A DNA stretch of 64,000 bases from Spirochaetaceae bacterium (GTDB taxonomy: Bacteria > Spirochaetota > Spirochaetia > Treponematales > Rectinemataceae): contig JANXYQ010000105.1 in assembly GCA_025355995.1 (NCBI GenBank), forward strand, positions 20,650-84,649, in the 5' to 3' direction. A program made the translations under genes and the position numbers. Below the pieces are notes generated by a model that saw only the letters and a list, made by a program, of their open reading frames with translations, made no database searches and was not told the DNA's origin. Below are positions 7,181-14,937 of this stretch, one piece after another. The first letter of the stretch is position 1; every line of letters begins with the position of its first letter.

Positions 7181-9318
7181 GCTCCTTGTTGGGATAGGGA
7201 ACGCGCGTAGCGGTCCAGGTGTCGGGAGTAGTGCGTGCGGATCTCAGACTCGTCCCCCGTCTCCAGGACCTCCACGGTCCGGGGGTCGAGGAAGGAGCTG
7301 GAGATCTCGTTCAGTATATCCTGGTCGGGGCTGTCGAGCCCCGGGGGCGCGAGCATCAGCACGAGCATCGTCGGCTGGGCCGCCCAGGCCGCGCCCTCCG
7401 CGCTCGGCGTCCCGGACAGCACGTGGAGGCTCAGGGAGGGGCGGGCCAGGCCGGAGGTCCGCGCGTGCAGGAAGAGGATGGCGCTGCCCGGCAGGACCAT
7501 GCCGCGGTCCCTCGAGCGGAGCTCCAGGTCGCGGAGGGCCGCCGCAGGGTCCGCGAGGAGGCCCGCGCCGGCGCAGCGCTCGATCGACTCCGCGAGTAAG
7601 TCCTCCCACCAGGCCTGCCCCGGCCGCGCCGAGCCCGCCTCGGCCCCCTGGGGCGCGGGGCCGAAGACGCGAAAGCCCTCGAGTATCCCGATGGCGGCCG
7701 AGAGGTGCCCGCTCATCTGCTTCAGGTCCTGAAGGCTCGCCCGGGCCCCGTTGCGGTCCGCGGACTCGTCGGCCGCGGAGACGTCCGCCGCCCTGATGAG
7801 GTGGCGTCGGCGATCCATGTAGCCGCGCAAGGCGCGTATGCCGTCCTCGCTCAGGAGGGGGCTCACCAATATATAGTCCGATTCCGGCAGGGGGAGGCGG
7901 ATGGTGGAGACCAGGATGTCCCAGGTGTCGCGGGACCGGTCGTCGATGTCGAACCAGGAGAGGCTGGCGACGATGTCGATCTCGGGGAGTTCTGCCCGGA
8001 TGCGGCTCGCGAGCATATGCGCGCTGCCGATCCCCGCGGAGCAGACCACCAGGGCCCGGAAGCGCTGTCCCGTCTTGGCCCGCCGCTCGAGCGAGGAGCC
8101 GAAGTGGAGGACGAGATAGCCCACCTCGTCGTCGGGCACCCTCAGCTCGGGGAAGACGCGGTCCGAGGCCTTCCTGATGGCCGCGAACAGCCCGACGTAC
8201 TCGGTCCGAATCTGCTGCAGGAGGGGATTGCGGATCGGCAGCCGGTTCCTGATCCGGTAGAGGGCCGGGGCCCAGTGGGACGCGAGGCCGTCTCGCAGCA
8301 CCCGGTCCTCGACGAAGGAGGCGTCGTAGAGCTCCTCGCAGGCTTGGATGAGGGCCTTCAGCCCCGCGAGGGCCGCCATGTCGATCTCGCCCAGGCCCGG
8401 GCCTCCCGAGCGCTCGGGCTTGGCGCCGCGCAGATAGCTTTCGACGGACAGGGTCTCCGCTCGTTCGCCCTCGAGGCCCGAGGCGGACGCCATCCCCTCG
8501 GCTATGAGGGTGGCCGCGCGAGATTCCTTCGTCGAGGCCGCCTCTTCGAGGGGGGTGCCGGCTATCTCGCCCAGCGGGAAGCCGCGCCTGCGCCTTTCGG
8601 CGCCCACTGCCAGGTGGGTGACCAGGCCCAGGTAATCGCGCGGCGCGAGGGCCAGGGCGCAGTCCCTGGGAAGCCCCGAGAGGACAGCCTCGGCCGCGCG
8701 GAAGCCCTGGGCGGGCACCATGCGCAGGAGGATGTCCGCTACCGGGTCCAGGGTCTCGTCGGGCGTCGTCTCGTCGTTGATCAGGCCGAGGAGGCCCGCC
8801 TCGCCGAACTGCTCCATCACCAGGGAGGAGATGGCCTGGCGCCTGCCCCACTCGGGGCCCTCGAGCGTTACGCCTATGCCTCGGCGAAGGCTCAAGGCCA
8901 GGCCGTTTCCCTCGAGCCAGGAGCGCATCTCCTCGAGGTCTCGGCGCACGGCGACGATGCCGGAGCCGAGGTCGGCCTCGAGGGAGAGGAGCTTCACGAC
9001 GTCCCCGGCCTCGAGGAGGAGGGCTACGAGCAGGCGCTTGCGCTCCTCCGGAGAGCGTTCGCGCGCCCGGGCCTCGGCGAGATCGCCCAGGCAGGCCTCG
9101 ATCCGCTCGGGGCTTCCGAGCACCCGAAGGCCCTGCCCTGATTTGGCCGACAGCACGAGGCCATAGTTCTGGGAGAGGGCGGGGGCGATGCGGGTCAATT
9201 CCCGGTGGATAGTCTTGGCGCTGACGCCCAGGCGCGCGGCGATCTGGCCGAGCGTGAGCTCGCCGTAGCCGCGCAGCAGGCAATCGAGCGCCACTATCTG
9301 CCTCGTTGAGAATTCCAT
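7177..9318 (-). CDS. mtlR: MtlR-type PRD transcriptional regulator (BglG family)
   Basis: The 713-residue protein has two N-terminal helix-turn-helix regions (residues 5-45, with LTLGQIAARLGVSAKTIHREL, and about 85-145). Two PTS-regulation domains follow, with conserved histidines near VTHLAVGAERR and YLVLHFGSSLERR. Next comes a IIB-like domain with a cysteine in VVCSAGIGSAHML and a C-terminal IIA-like domain with LFLHART. Such activators are switched on or off by PTS phosphorylation and drive mannitol operons. Its place between mtlA and mtlF follows the familiar mtlA-mtlR-mtlF order. Confidence 0.9.
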   Translation of the reverse strand: MEFSTRQIVALDCLLRGYGELTLGQIAARLGVSAKTIHRELTRIAPALSQNYGLVLSAKSGQGLRVLGSPERIEACLGDLAEARARERSPEERKRLLVALLLEAGDVVKLLSLEADLGSGIVAVRRDLEEMRSWLEGNGLALSLRRGIGVTLEGPEWGRRQAISSLVMEQFGEAGLLGLINDETTPDETLDPVADILLRMVPAQGFRAAEAVLSGLPRDCALALAPRDYLGLVTHLAVGAERRRRGFPLGEIAGTPLEEAASTKESRAATLIAEGMASASGLEGERAETLSVESYLRGAKPERSGGPGLGEIDMAALAGLKALIQACEELYDASFVEDRVLRDGLASHWAPALYRIRNRLPIRNPLLQQIRTEYVGLFAAIRKASDRVFPELRVPDDEVGYLVLHFGSSLERRAKTGQRFRALVVCSAGIGSAHMLASRIRAELPEIDIVASLSWFDIDDRSRDTWDILVSTIRLPLPESDYILVSPLLSEDGIRALRGYMDRRRHLIRAADVSAADESADRNGARASLQDLKQMSGHLSAAIGILEGFRVFGPAPQGAEAGSARPGQAWWEDLLAESIERCAGAGLLADPAAALRDLELRSRDRGMVLPGSAILFLHARTSGLARPSLSLHVLSGTPSAEGAAWAAQPTMLVLMLAPPGLDSPDQDILNEISSSFLDPRTVEVLETGDESEIRTHYSRHLDRYARSLSQQGA

Positions 9319-9343
9319 CGCCTCGCACCCCTGGTAGAAAGAC

Positions 9344-9369
9344 TCTCCCCCGGGTCGCCCCGGGGGAGA
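9344..9369 (-). promoter_or_regulatory. Perfect 11-bp hairpin between mtlA and mtlR
   Basis: TCTCCCCCGGG (9344-9354) pairs completely with CCCGGGGGAGA (9359-9369) around a 4-base loop, 20 bases after the mtlA stop. No clean U-run follows it in the minus-strand transcript. It is more likely a partial terminator or a 3' stabiliser that raises mtlA expression over the rest of the operon than a full terminator. Confidence 0.65.
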
Positions 9370-9388
9370 TATCTCGGGAAAGAAGTCT

Positions 9389-10825
9389 TTAGCCCTTGAG
9401 CTTCGCCACTAGTTTGTCGTATTCGGGGCTCTTGAGGAAGTCATCGATCGAGATGTGGTGGGCGTTCGGCGCGGCGCGCCGGGCCCGGTCGGTCAGCGAC
9501 TTGTGGGAGACGACGATGTCGGCGTCGGCCGGAATCTCGTTGATCGCCGTGTTGGTGACGGTGATCTGGAGCCCGGCTTCCTTCACCTTCTTGCGCAGGA
9601 TGGAGGCGCCCATGGCGCTGGAGCCCATGCCCGCGTCGCAGGAGAAGATGATCTTTTTGACCGAGGAGGGGTCGAGGGTCGCGGTGGAGGTCGCGAGGTT
9701 CGCCGTCGCCGCGTTGAGCTTCGAGCCCTTGGCCGCCGCGGTCTTCGCGACCGCTTCGCTGAGGCCGTCGGCGCTCTCGTTCTGCTTGCCGAGTTTGAGG
9801 AGGAGGTAGGCTACCACGAAGGACGCGGCCGTCGCGGCGGTGACGCCCGCTAGCATCGGGAGGAGTCCGCCCTTCGGGGTCATCGCGAAGTAGGCGAAGA
9901 TCGATCCGGGGGAGGGGGTCGCCACCAGGCCTGCGCCGGTGATCACGAAGGTGAAGGTGCCGACTACGCCGCCCGCCATCGTGGCGAGGATGAGCTTCGG
10001 GTTCATGAGGATGTAGGGGAAGTATATCTCGTGGATGCCGCCGAAGAAGTGGATGATGATGGCGGAGGGAGCGGACTCCTTGGCCAGGCCCTTTCCGGCG
10101 ACCCAGTAGGCGAGGAGGAGCCCGAGTCCGGGACCGGGGTTGGACTCGAGCATGAAGATGATGGACTTGCCGGCGCTGGCGGACTGCTGGATGCCGATGG
10201 GCCCGAGGACGCCGTGGTTGATCGCGTTGTTCAGGAATAAGACCTTGCCCGGCTCGATGAAGATGTTGGCCAGGGGGAGGATGTTCCAGCTGACGATGGC
10301 CTTGACGCCCCCCGCGAGGAAGTTGCTGACCGCGGCCATGACGGGGCCGATGACGAGGTAGGCGAGGATGGCGAGGAGGCCGCCGAGGATGCCCAGGGAG
10401 AAGTTGTTGACCAGCATCTCGAAACCGGAGCGGATCCGGCCCTCGACGAGCTCGTCGAACTTCTTCATGCACCAGCCCGCAGCGGGGCCGACGATCATGG
10501 CGCCGAGGAACATCGGGATGCTGGCGCCGACGATTACGCCGAGCGTCGTGAGGGCGCCGATGACGCCGCCGCGAACCCCGTGGACCGCCTTGCCGCCCGT
10601 GTAGCCGATGAGGAGGGGAAGGAGATAGGTGATCATGGGTCCGACGAGCTTGGCGAGCGTCTCGTTGGGAATCCATCCCGTCGGGATGAAGAAGGCGGTG
10701 ATCAATCCCCAGGCGATGAACGCGCCGATATTGGGGAGGACCATCCCGCTCACGAAACTGCCAAACCGCTGCAAGCCGACTCTGGCGCCGACTGCGCCCT
10801 TGGGCGCGAGAAAAGCATCACTCAT
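9389..10825 (-). CDS. mtlA: Mannitol-specific PTS permease, IICB
   Basis: The 478-residue inner-membrane permease has a IIC domain of about 350 residues with NNAINHGVLGPIG and FGGIHEIYFPYIL, both hallmark mannitol IIC motifs. A linker rich in Ala and Ser leads to a IIB domain whose phosphorylated cysteine is in IIFSCDAGMGSSAMGAS. It imports mannitol as mannitol-1-phosphate. I chose the ATG at 10825 because GGAGGT lies 7 bases ahead of it. A longer frame from 10939 would add residues unlike the family. IIA is separate (mtlF). This is the first gene of the operon. Confidence 0.93.
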   Translation of the reverse strand: MSDAFLAPKGAVGARVGLQRFGSFVSGMVLPNIGAFIAWGLITAFFIPTGWIPNETLAKLVGPMITYLLPLLIGYTGGKAVHGVRGGVIGALTTLGVIVGASIPMFLGAMIVGPAAGWCMKKFDELVEGRIRSGFEMLVNNFSLGILGGLLAILAYLVIGPVMAAVSNFLAGGVKAIVSWNILPLANIFIEPGKVLFLNNAINHGVLGPIGIQQSASAGKSIIFMLESNPGPGLGLLLAYWVAGKGLAKESAPSAIIIHFFGGIHEIYFPYILMNPKLILATMAGGVVGTFTFVITGAGLVATPSPGSIFAYFAMTPKGGLLPMLAGVTAATAASFVVAYLLLKLGKQNESADGLSEAVAKTAAAKGSKLNAATANLATSTATLDPSSVKKIIFSCDAGMGSSAMGASILRKKVKEAGLQITVTNTAINEIPADADIVVSHKSLTDRARRAAPNAHHISIDDFLKSPEYDKLVAKLKG

Positions 10826-11244
10826 GCAAGACCTCCGTTTCAGTGTACCCTGCGAAAAATCGCTTGCGCATGATAAGGGCCGTTTCCCGATTCGGTAAAC
10901 GAAATGAAGATGCGCCTGAGTCGCGAAGGTTGCGGACAAAAATAATTTGTAATCGCCGACCGCCTCGCGCGCCTTTCCGCCCGACGCGCCTAATCGGGAG
11001 CGATATGCGAAACAGCAAAGAGAATAAAATAATTACAAAACGGCTCGGGGAAACCGATTTTGTCATGGGTGGACCCTCGCGCGCTCGTCCCCGCTAGGTC
11101 AAGGGAAACGCTATCTCTTTCTGCACAATACTAATTTTAATTATATTTAACATAATGGAATATTATGATTCAATAAATATTTCGGCCCTGCCTCATCGAA
11201 AAAGTGTTCGTTAAAAAACGGTTTCGTGATACTATTAAGTTCGA
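10826..11244. promoter_or_regulatory. Divergent control region between mtlA and the LacI-type gene
   Basis: These 419 bases hold no gene. The half nearest the regulator (11110-11180) is very AT-rich, unlike the rest of the window. Promoters can only be proposed weakly: TACACT at 10847-10842 for the operon and GATACT at 11228-11233 for the regulator. The regulator ATG at 11245 has no clear Shine-Dalgarno. The one strong signal is the operator at 10881-10901, listed separately. Confidence 0.55.
10881..10901. promoter_or_regulatory. LacI-family operator candidate upstream of mtlA
   Basis: CGTTTcCCGAtTCGGtAAACG is a 21-bp palindrome matching its complement at all positions except one symmetric pair and the centre. 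Size, centre spacing and CG-core character are those of LacI/GalR-family operators. It lies 56 bases upstream of the mtlA start and beside a divergent LacI-family gene, so that gene is the obvious binder. Confidence 0.65.
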
Positions 11245-12234
11245 ATGAAGTTGACGATCAATGAAATCGCGGAATTGGCCCAAGTCGCCAAGAGCACGGT
11301 CTCAAAAGCCTTGAATGGACAAAAAGGCGTCAGCGAGGGAAAGCGCAAGTTCATCCTCAAGCTCGCGGAGCAACTCGACTATCATCCGAACGCCTCCGCC
11401 CAAGCCTTAGCCTCCAATCGATCCGGCTCGGTAGGCCTTGTCCTGCCTCATCAAGCCGTATATAGCCTGGCTGGCGCCTACTGGTCCTCGGTTATCACGG
11501 CCGTGGCCCTGGAAGCGCGCTCCCACAATTACAATCTCATGATCCTCTCCCCCGGCCTCGACGACGATATGGCTGGCCCCATTGAGTCGGTGCTCAAGCG
11601 ACGCAACGTGGACGGGCTGATACTCAGCGCCGAGCACCTCGACGCCAGGACCGTTTCGACCCTCATACTGGAGGACGTTCCCTTCGTCTTTATTGGAAGG
11701 AGCCCCAGCGTCCAGCATTACTCGGTCGATGTCGATAACGAGGCGGGAGCCCGTTGCCTAACCGCGCATATGGCCTCGAAGGGCAGGAAGCGGATCGCCT
11801 GCCTCGCCGGACCGGCGGATTATCTATACACCCAGCAGCGGATCTCCGGTTATCGGCAGGCACTGCGAGACGCCGGCCTCGAGTGGTCCGCCATCGAGTA
11901 CTCGTCCTACCTGAGCGAAGAGATCTCCGTCGCCCTAATTCGCCTCCTGGCTCAGCACCCCAACATCGACGCGCTTTTTATTACCGCGGGGGGGGAATTC
12001 GTCCTCGACGCGATCGACGCCCTTCGCAGGCAAAAGTCCGATCTTTCCGATTTCGGAATTTCTGTGTTCGATGACTACCGCTTCTTCGATTATCTCGGTA
12101 TACCTATCTCTAGGATTCGCCAGCCGCTAAGCCAGATCGGCACTACGGCGGCTTCGACGCTTTTCTCCCTTATAGAAGGAGAGAAGCCGGAGCGACTCGA
12201 TTGGGTTCTCGATACCGAGGCCGTACTTTATTAG
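11245..12234 (+). CDS. LacI-family transcriptional regulator
   Basis: The 329-residue protein has an N-terminal helix-turn-helix with the family signature (TINEIAELAQVAKSTVSKALNG, residues 3-24) and hinge region. A periplasmic-binding-protein-like effector domain follows from residue 60 (GSVGLVLP, then VDGLILSAEHLD and VDVDNEAGARCLTAHM). It is divergent from the mannitol PTS operon and the palindrome at 10881-10901 is its likely operator. The inducer is probably mannitol or a phosphorylated intermediate, but this is inferred from position only. The gene is somewhat lower in GC than the operon. Confidence 0.9.
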   Translation: MKLTINEIAELAQVAKSTVSKALNGQKGVSEGKRKFILKLAEQLDYHPNASAQALASNRSGSVGLVLPHQAVYSLAGAYWSSVITAVALEARSHNYNLMILSPGLDDDMAGPIESVLKRRNVDGLILSAEHLDARTVSTLILEDVPFVFIGRSPSVQHYSVDVDNEAGARCLTAHMASKGRKRIACLAGPADYLYTQQRISGYRQALRDAGLEWSAIEYSSYLSEEISVALIRLLAQHPNIDALFITAGGEFVLDAIDALRRQKSDLSDFGISVFDDYRFFDYLGIPISRIRQPLSQIGTTAASTLFSLIEGEKPERLDWVLDTEAVLY

Positions 12235-12289
12235 CTTTTTTGGCCCCGGCGAAGGCGGTAAAAAAAAAACGTAAAAGAATACGATTTCC

Positions 12290-12536
12290 CGATATTATTT
12301 TTTCGTATTGTGGTATAGTCGGCATAGAGCAAAGCTACTAAAGGAATCGTACGAAAGACTATTCCATCTTTGTACAGGCTAAAACCAGTGCAGGGAAGAA
12401 GATACCACACCCGGTACCGTAAGTCGCTCCGCTCCTGCTACATCTTATGCCGGCTTTGCCGATATATGATGGAGCCAGCTTATCATGGATAAGCTACTAT
12501 AAAGTCCCGGCAAAAACCGGGCAAAGGAAGTCCCCC
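12290..12536 (+). promoter_or_regulatory. Promoter and long structured leader of the RRM protein gene
   Basis: The 302-base gap before the RRM gene starts AT-rich, with a possible -10 (TATAGT) near 12314-12319, which would give a leader of roughly 200 bases. Within it AGCTTATC (12477-12484) pairs with GATAAGCT (12488-12495) around a 3-base loop. CCCGG (12506-12510) pairs with CCGGG (12517-12521) immediately ahead of the AGGAAG ribosome-binding site. Long folded leaders are common on cold-shock and RNA-binding protein genes. I recognise no known riboswitch. Confidence 0.5.
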
Positions 12537-12809
12537 ATGGGCAAGAAAATTTACGTCGGAAACCTCAGCTACAACACGTACGAGGACGGGCTCCGCGCCC
12601 TCTTCCAGAACTACGGCACTGTAGCTTCCGCTAAGATCATCACTGATCGCGATTCCGGCCAGTCGAAGGGTTTCGGCTTCGTCGAGATGGGCTCGGACGA
12701 TGAGGCTCGCGCCGCCATCTCCGCCCTCAACGGCCAGGACCTCGATGGCCGCGCCCTCAAGGTCAACGAGGCTATGGACAAGCCCCGCCGCGACGACAAT
12801 CGCTGGTAA
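12537..12809 (+). CDS. RRM-domain RNA-binding protein
   Basis: The 90-residue protein is one RNA-recognition motif, with RNP2 (KIYVGNL, residues 4-10) and RNP1 (KGFGFVEM), and a short basic tail ending PRRDDNRW. Such bacterial RRM proteins (Rbp) bind single-stranded RNA and are often cold-induced. The start is set by AAGGAAG 7 bases upstream; the frame extends further up but that part is unlike the family. It is monocistronic, followed within 25 bases by a strong terminator. Confidence 0.92.
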   Translation: MGKKIYVGNLSYNTYEDGLRALFQNYGTVASAKIITDRDSGQSKGFGFVEMGSDDEARAAISALNGQDLDGRALKVNEAMDKPRRDDNRW

Positions 12810-12833
12810 TTAAACCATTCGCCTAATGGCGAG

Positions 12834-12865
12834 AAAGCCCCCGCGGTTAACCGCGGGGGCTTTTT
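12834..12865 (+). terminator. Intrinsic terminator after the RRM gene
   Basis: AAAGCCCCCGCGG pairs perfectly with CCGCGGGGGCTTT around TTAA, followed by further T residues. It is a textbook rho-independent terminator. Confidence 0.93.
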
Positions 12866-12911
12866 GTTGCCCCTGCACCGCCCGGAATTAGCTACATGGT
12901 CTTTGCCATTG

Positions 12912-12959
12912 AAAAAGAAATATCTTTTTATTGAAAGAAATATTCTTTCAATGTACAAT
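12912..12959 (+). promoter_or_regulatory. Sigma70 promoter overlapped by tandem palindromic operators (RpiR gene)
   Basis: The -35 TTGAAA (12931-12936) and -10 TACAAT (12954-12959) are separated by 17 bases. The palindrome ATTGAAAGAA-ATA-TTCTTTCAAT (12930-12952) covers the -35 and spacer. A second copy of the same type, AAAAAGA-AATA-TCTTTTT (12912-12929), lies directly upstream. Both share a GAAA(A/G)GAAATAT core. A regulator bound here would block RNA polymerase, and autoregulation by the RpiR-type protein encoded just downstream is the simplest reading. Confidence 0.8.
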
Positions 12960-12969
12960 GCCATCGAAT

Positions 12970-13824
12970 ATGGTAATGGAAGGGAAAAGCTGCCTCGTCC
13001 AGATACACGAACTCTACGGCTCCATGAGCGAGAAAGAGCGGAGCATCGCCGACGTAATCCTGGCGGCGCCCCGCGAAGCGGTGCACCCGAGCATAGATGA
13101 GCTCTCCGACCGCATAGGCGTCTCGGTCTCCACTTTATTCAGGTTCGTTCGCAAGCTCGGATTCGAGGGCTACCAGCAGTTCCGCATATCTCTCGCCACG
13201 GAGACCGTGGAATCGAGCTCCCACTTTTACGAAGCGCCGGTGTGCTCGGCCGACGGCGACACCGCGGTCTCGGTAGTATTCAAGACGGCGATCGCCGCCC
13301 TGGAGCTCACGATGGAGCGGCTCGACCGAGGCGCCCTCGAGAAGGCCGCAGCCCTCGCGATACGGGCGAGGGGCCTATTCCTCTTCGGCCTCGGCGGCTC
13401 TGGCATCGTCGCCAAGGACGCCTACCACAAGCTGCTGCGCGCGGGCATCCGCTGCTCGGCCCCCGAGGACTTCCATCTCCAGCTCATGGCGGCCTCCCAG
13501 GCGGGGCCGGAAGACGCCGCCATCCTCGTATCGCATACGGGAGTCAACAAGGACGCGCTCGCCGTCGCGGCCGAGCTCAAGCGCTGCGGGGTGCCTCTCA
13601 TCGCGATCAGCACCTATCCGCGGACGCCGCTGACCAAGCTCGCGGACCTGCTCCTTCTGTCCGCGGCCCCCTCCTCGCCCTACGCGAGCGAGGCCTTCTC
13701 CGCGCGGATCGCCCAGCTGGCCATCGTCGACTCGCTGTACGTCGAGGTGATGGAGCTTCTCGGGGAGGGCGGAGTGGGCAACCTGGAATCCATGCGTTCG
13801 GTAATAGCGAAGCGAAGGACATAA
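12970..13824 (+). CDS. MurR/RpiR-family transcriptional regulator
   Basis: The protein has an HTH_6 domain (residues 1-80; SIDELSDRIGVSVSTLFRFVRKLGF) followed by a SIS sugar-phosphate-binding domain (FLFGLGGSGIVAKDAYHKL, AILVSHTGVNKDAL). Such regulators sense phosphosugars. An ATG at 12958 falls inside the -10 box and cannot be used. The ATG at 12970, or 12976, would lie only about 4-10 bases from the predicted transcript start, giving a nearly leaderless message. It heads an operon with a PfkB kinase and 6-phosphogluconate dehydrogenase. Confidence 0.88.
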   Translation: MVMEGKSCLVQIHELYGSMSEKERSIADVILAAPREAVHPSIDELSDRIGVSVSTLFRFVRKLGFEGYQQFRISLATETVESSSHFYEAPVCSADGDTAVSVVFKTAIAALELTMERLDRGALEKAAALAIRARGLFLFGLGGSGIVAKDAYHKLLRAGIRCSAPEDFHLQLMAASQAGPEDAAILVSHTGVNKDALAVAAELKRCGVPLIAISTYPRTPLTKLADLLLLSAAPSSPYASEAFSARIAQLAIVDSLYVEVMELLGEGGVGNLESMRSVIAKRRT

Positions 13825-13833
13825 GGAGGATAT

Positions 13834-14913
13834 ATGGCTCGATTGCGTATCTCTGGCGCCGGGGCTGCGAAGCACGATTTCCTCGCCCTGGGCGCGCTCG
13901 TCACGAGGCTGGATCCCGGGATCGTCCCCTTCTCGCATGCGGACTCCTACGATCTCCACGTCTCGGGAGGGGAGTACAACGTCGCCGCCAACCTCGCCTC
14001 CTGCTTCGGCCTGCGTACGGCCGTCGCCAGCGCGATGGTCGAATATCCCATCGGCCTGAGGGTGGAAAGGGCGGTCCGGGCTGCGGGCGTGCACCCCTAC
14101 TACGCGCGATTCGCGCACGACGGCGTCCGCGGTCCCAACATCGCGCAGGTCTGGAGCGATCGCGGACAGGGCATGCGCGCCCCCGTCGTGTTCTACAACC
14201 GGGCCAACGAGGCGGCCGCCCTCTTGGAGCCCGGCAGCTTCGACTGGAAGTCCATCCTCTCCGGCGGCCTGCGCTGGTTCCATTCGGGGGGCATCTTCTC
14301 CGCCCTGTCCGCGACTACGCCCGAGCTGGTGATCGAGGCGATGAAGGCGGCGCGCGCCGCGGGCGCCGTCGTGTCCTTCGACCTGAACTATAGGGCGAAG
14401 CTATGGGGAGGCGGAAGCGCCGCCGCCAGGGCGGTCCTCGAGAGGATCGTGGAGAACGTGGACGTGCTCGTCGGGAACGAGGAGGACCTCCAGATGGGCC
14501 TCGGCCTCAAGGGACCTTCGGTGGAGTCGAGCTCCAAGCTGGACCCCTCGGCCTTCCTCGGCGCCATGGAGGAAGTGGCGAAGCGCTTCCCCGGCATTTC
14601 GGCGGTCGCCACTACCCTGAGGGAGGTGAGGTCGACCAATCGCCACGGCTGGAGCGCCGTGCTCTGGATGGACGGCGAGAGCTGGACCGCCCCGAGCTGC
14701 GAGCTCGACGTCCACGATAGGGTCGGAGGCGGGGACGGCTTCGCGGCCGGCCTCTTCTATGGCCTGCTCGCCGGGCGCTCGCCCGAGGAGGCCCTGCGGC
14801 TCGGCTGGGCTCACGGAGCCCTGCTCACGACCTTCCCGGGGGATACGACGATGGCCTCGATCGATCAGGTAGAGTCCCTCGCCAAGGGCGGCTCGGCCCG
14901 CATACAGCGCTGA
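13834..14913 (+). CDS. PfkB-family sugar kinase, 2-keto-3-deoxygluconate-kinase-like
   Basis: The 359-residue ribokinase-fold kinase has a GGEYNVAANLA substrate-binding region (about residue 48), FDLNYRAKLW (about 183) and VGGGDGFAAGLF (about 302), where the Asp is the catalytic base. GGGD replaces the commoner GAGD. The overall pattern is closest to 2-dehydro-3-deoxygluconokinases, but other ketoses or aldonates are possible. A strong AAGGAGG site precedes the ATG. It lies 9 bases after the RpiR regulator and 24 before gnd, which points to gluconate or ketogluconate catabolism. Confidence 0.8.
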   Translation: MARLRISGAGAAKHDFLALGALVTRLDPGIVPFSHADSYDLHVSGGEYNVAANLASCFGLRTAVASAMVEYPIGLRVERAVRAAGVHPYYARFAHDGVRGPNIAQVWSDRGQGMRAPVVFYNRANEAAALLEPGSFDWKSILSGGLRWFHSGGIFSALSATTPELVIEAMKAARAAGAVVSFDLNYRAKLWGGGSAAARAVLERIVENVDVLVGNEEDLQMGLGLKGPSVESSSKLDPSAFLGAMEEVAKRFPGISAVATTLREVRSTNRHGWSAVLWMDGESWTAPSCELDVHDRVGGGDGFAAGLFYGLLAGRSPEEALRLGWAHGALLTTFPGDTTMASIDQVESLAKGGSARIQR

Positions 14914-14937
14914 AGCCTCTATAATACAGGAGAAGAC

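Noticed and set aside
11200..11244. Second LacI operator next to the regulator start
   Set aside because: Only half-site resemblance (TTTCG, AAACGG) is present; symmetry is too weak.
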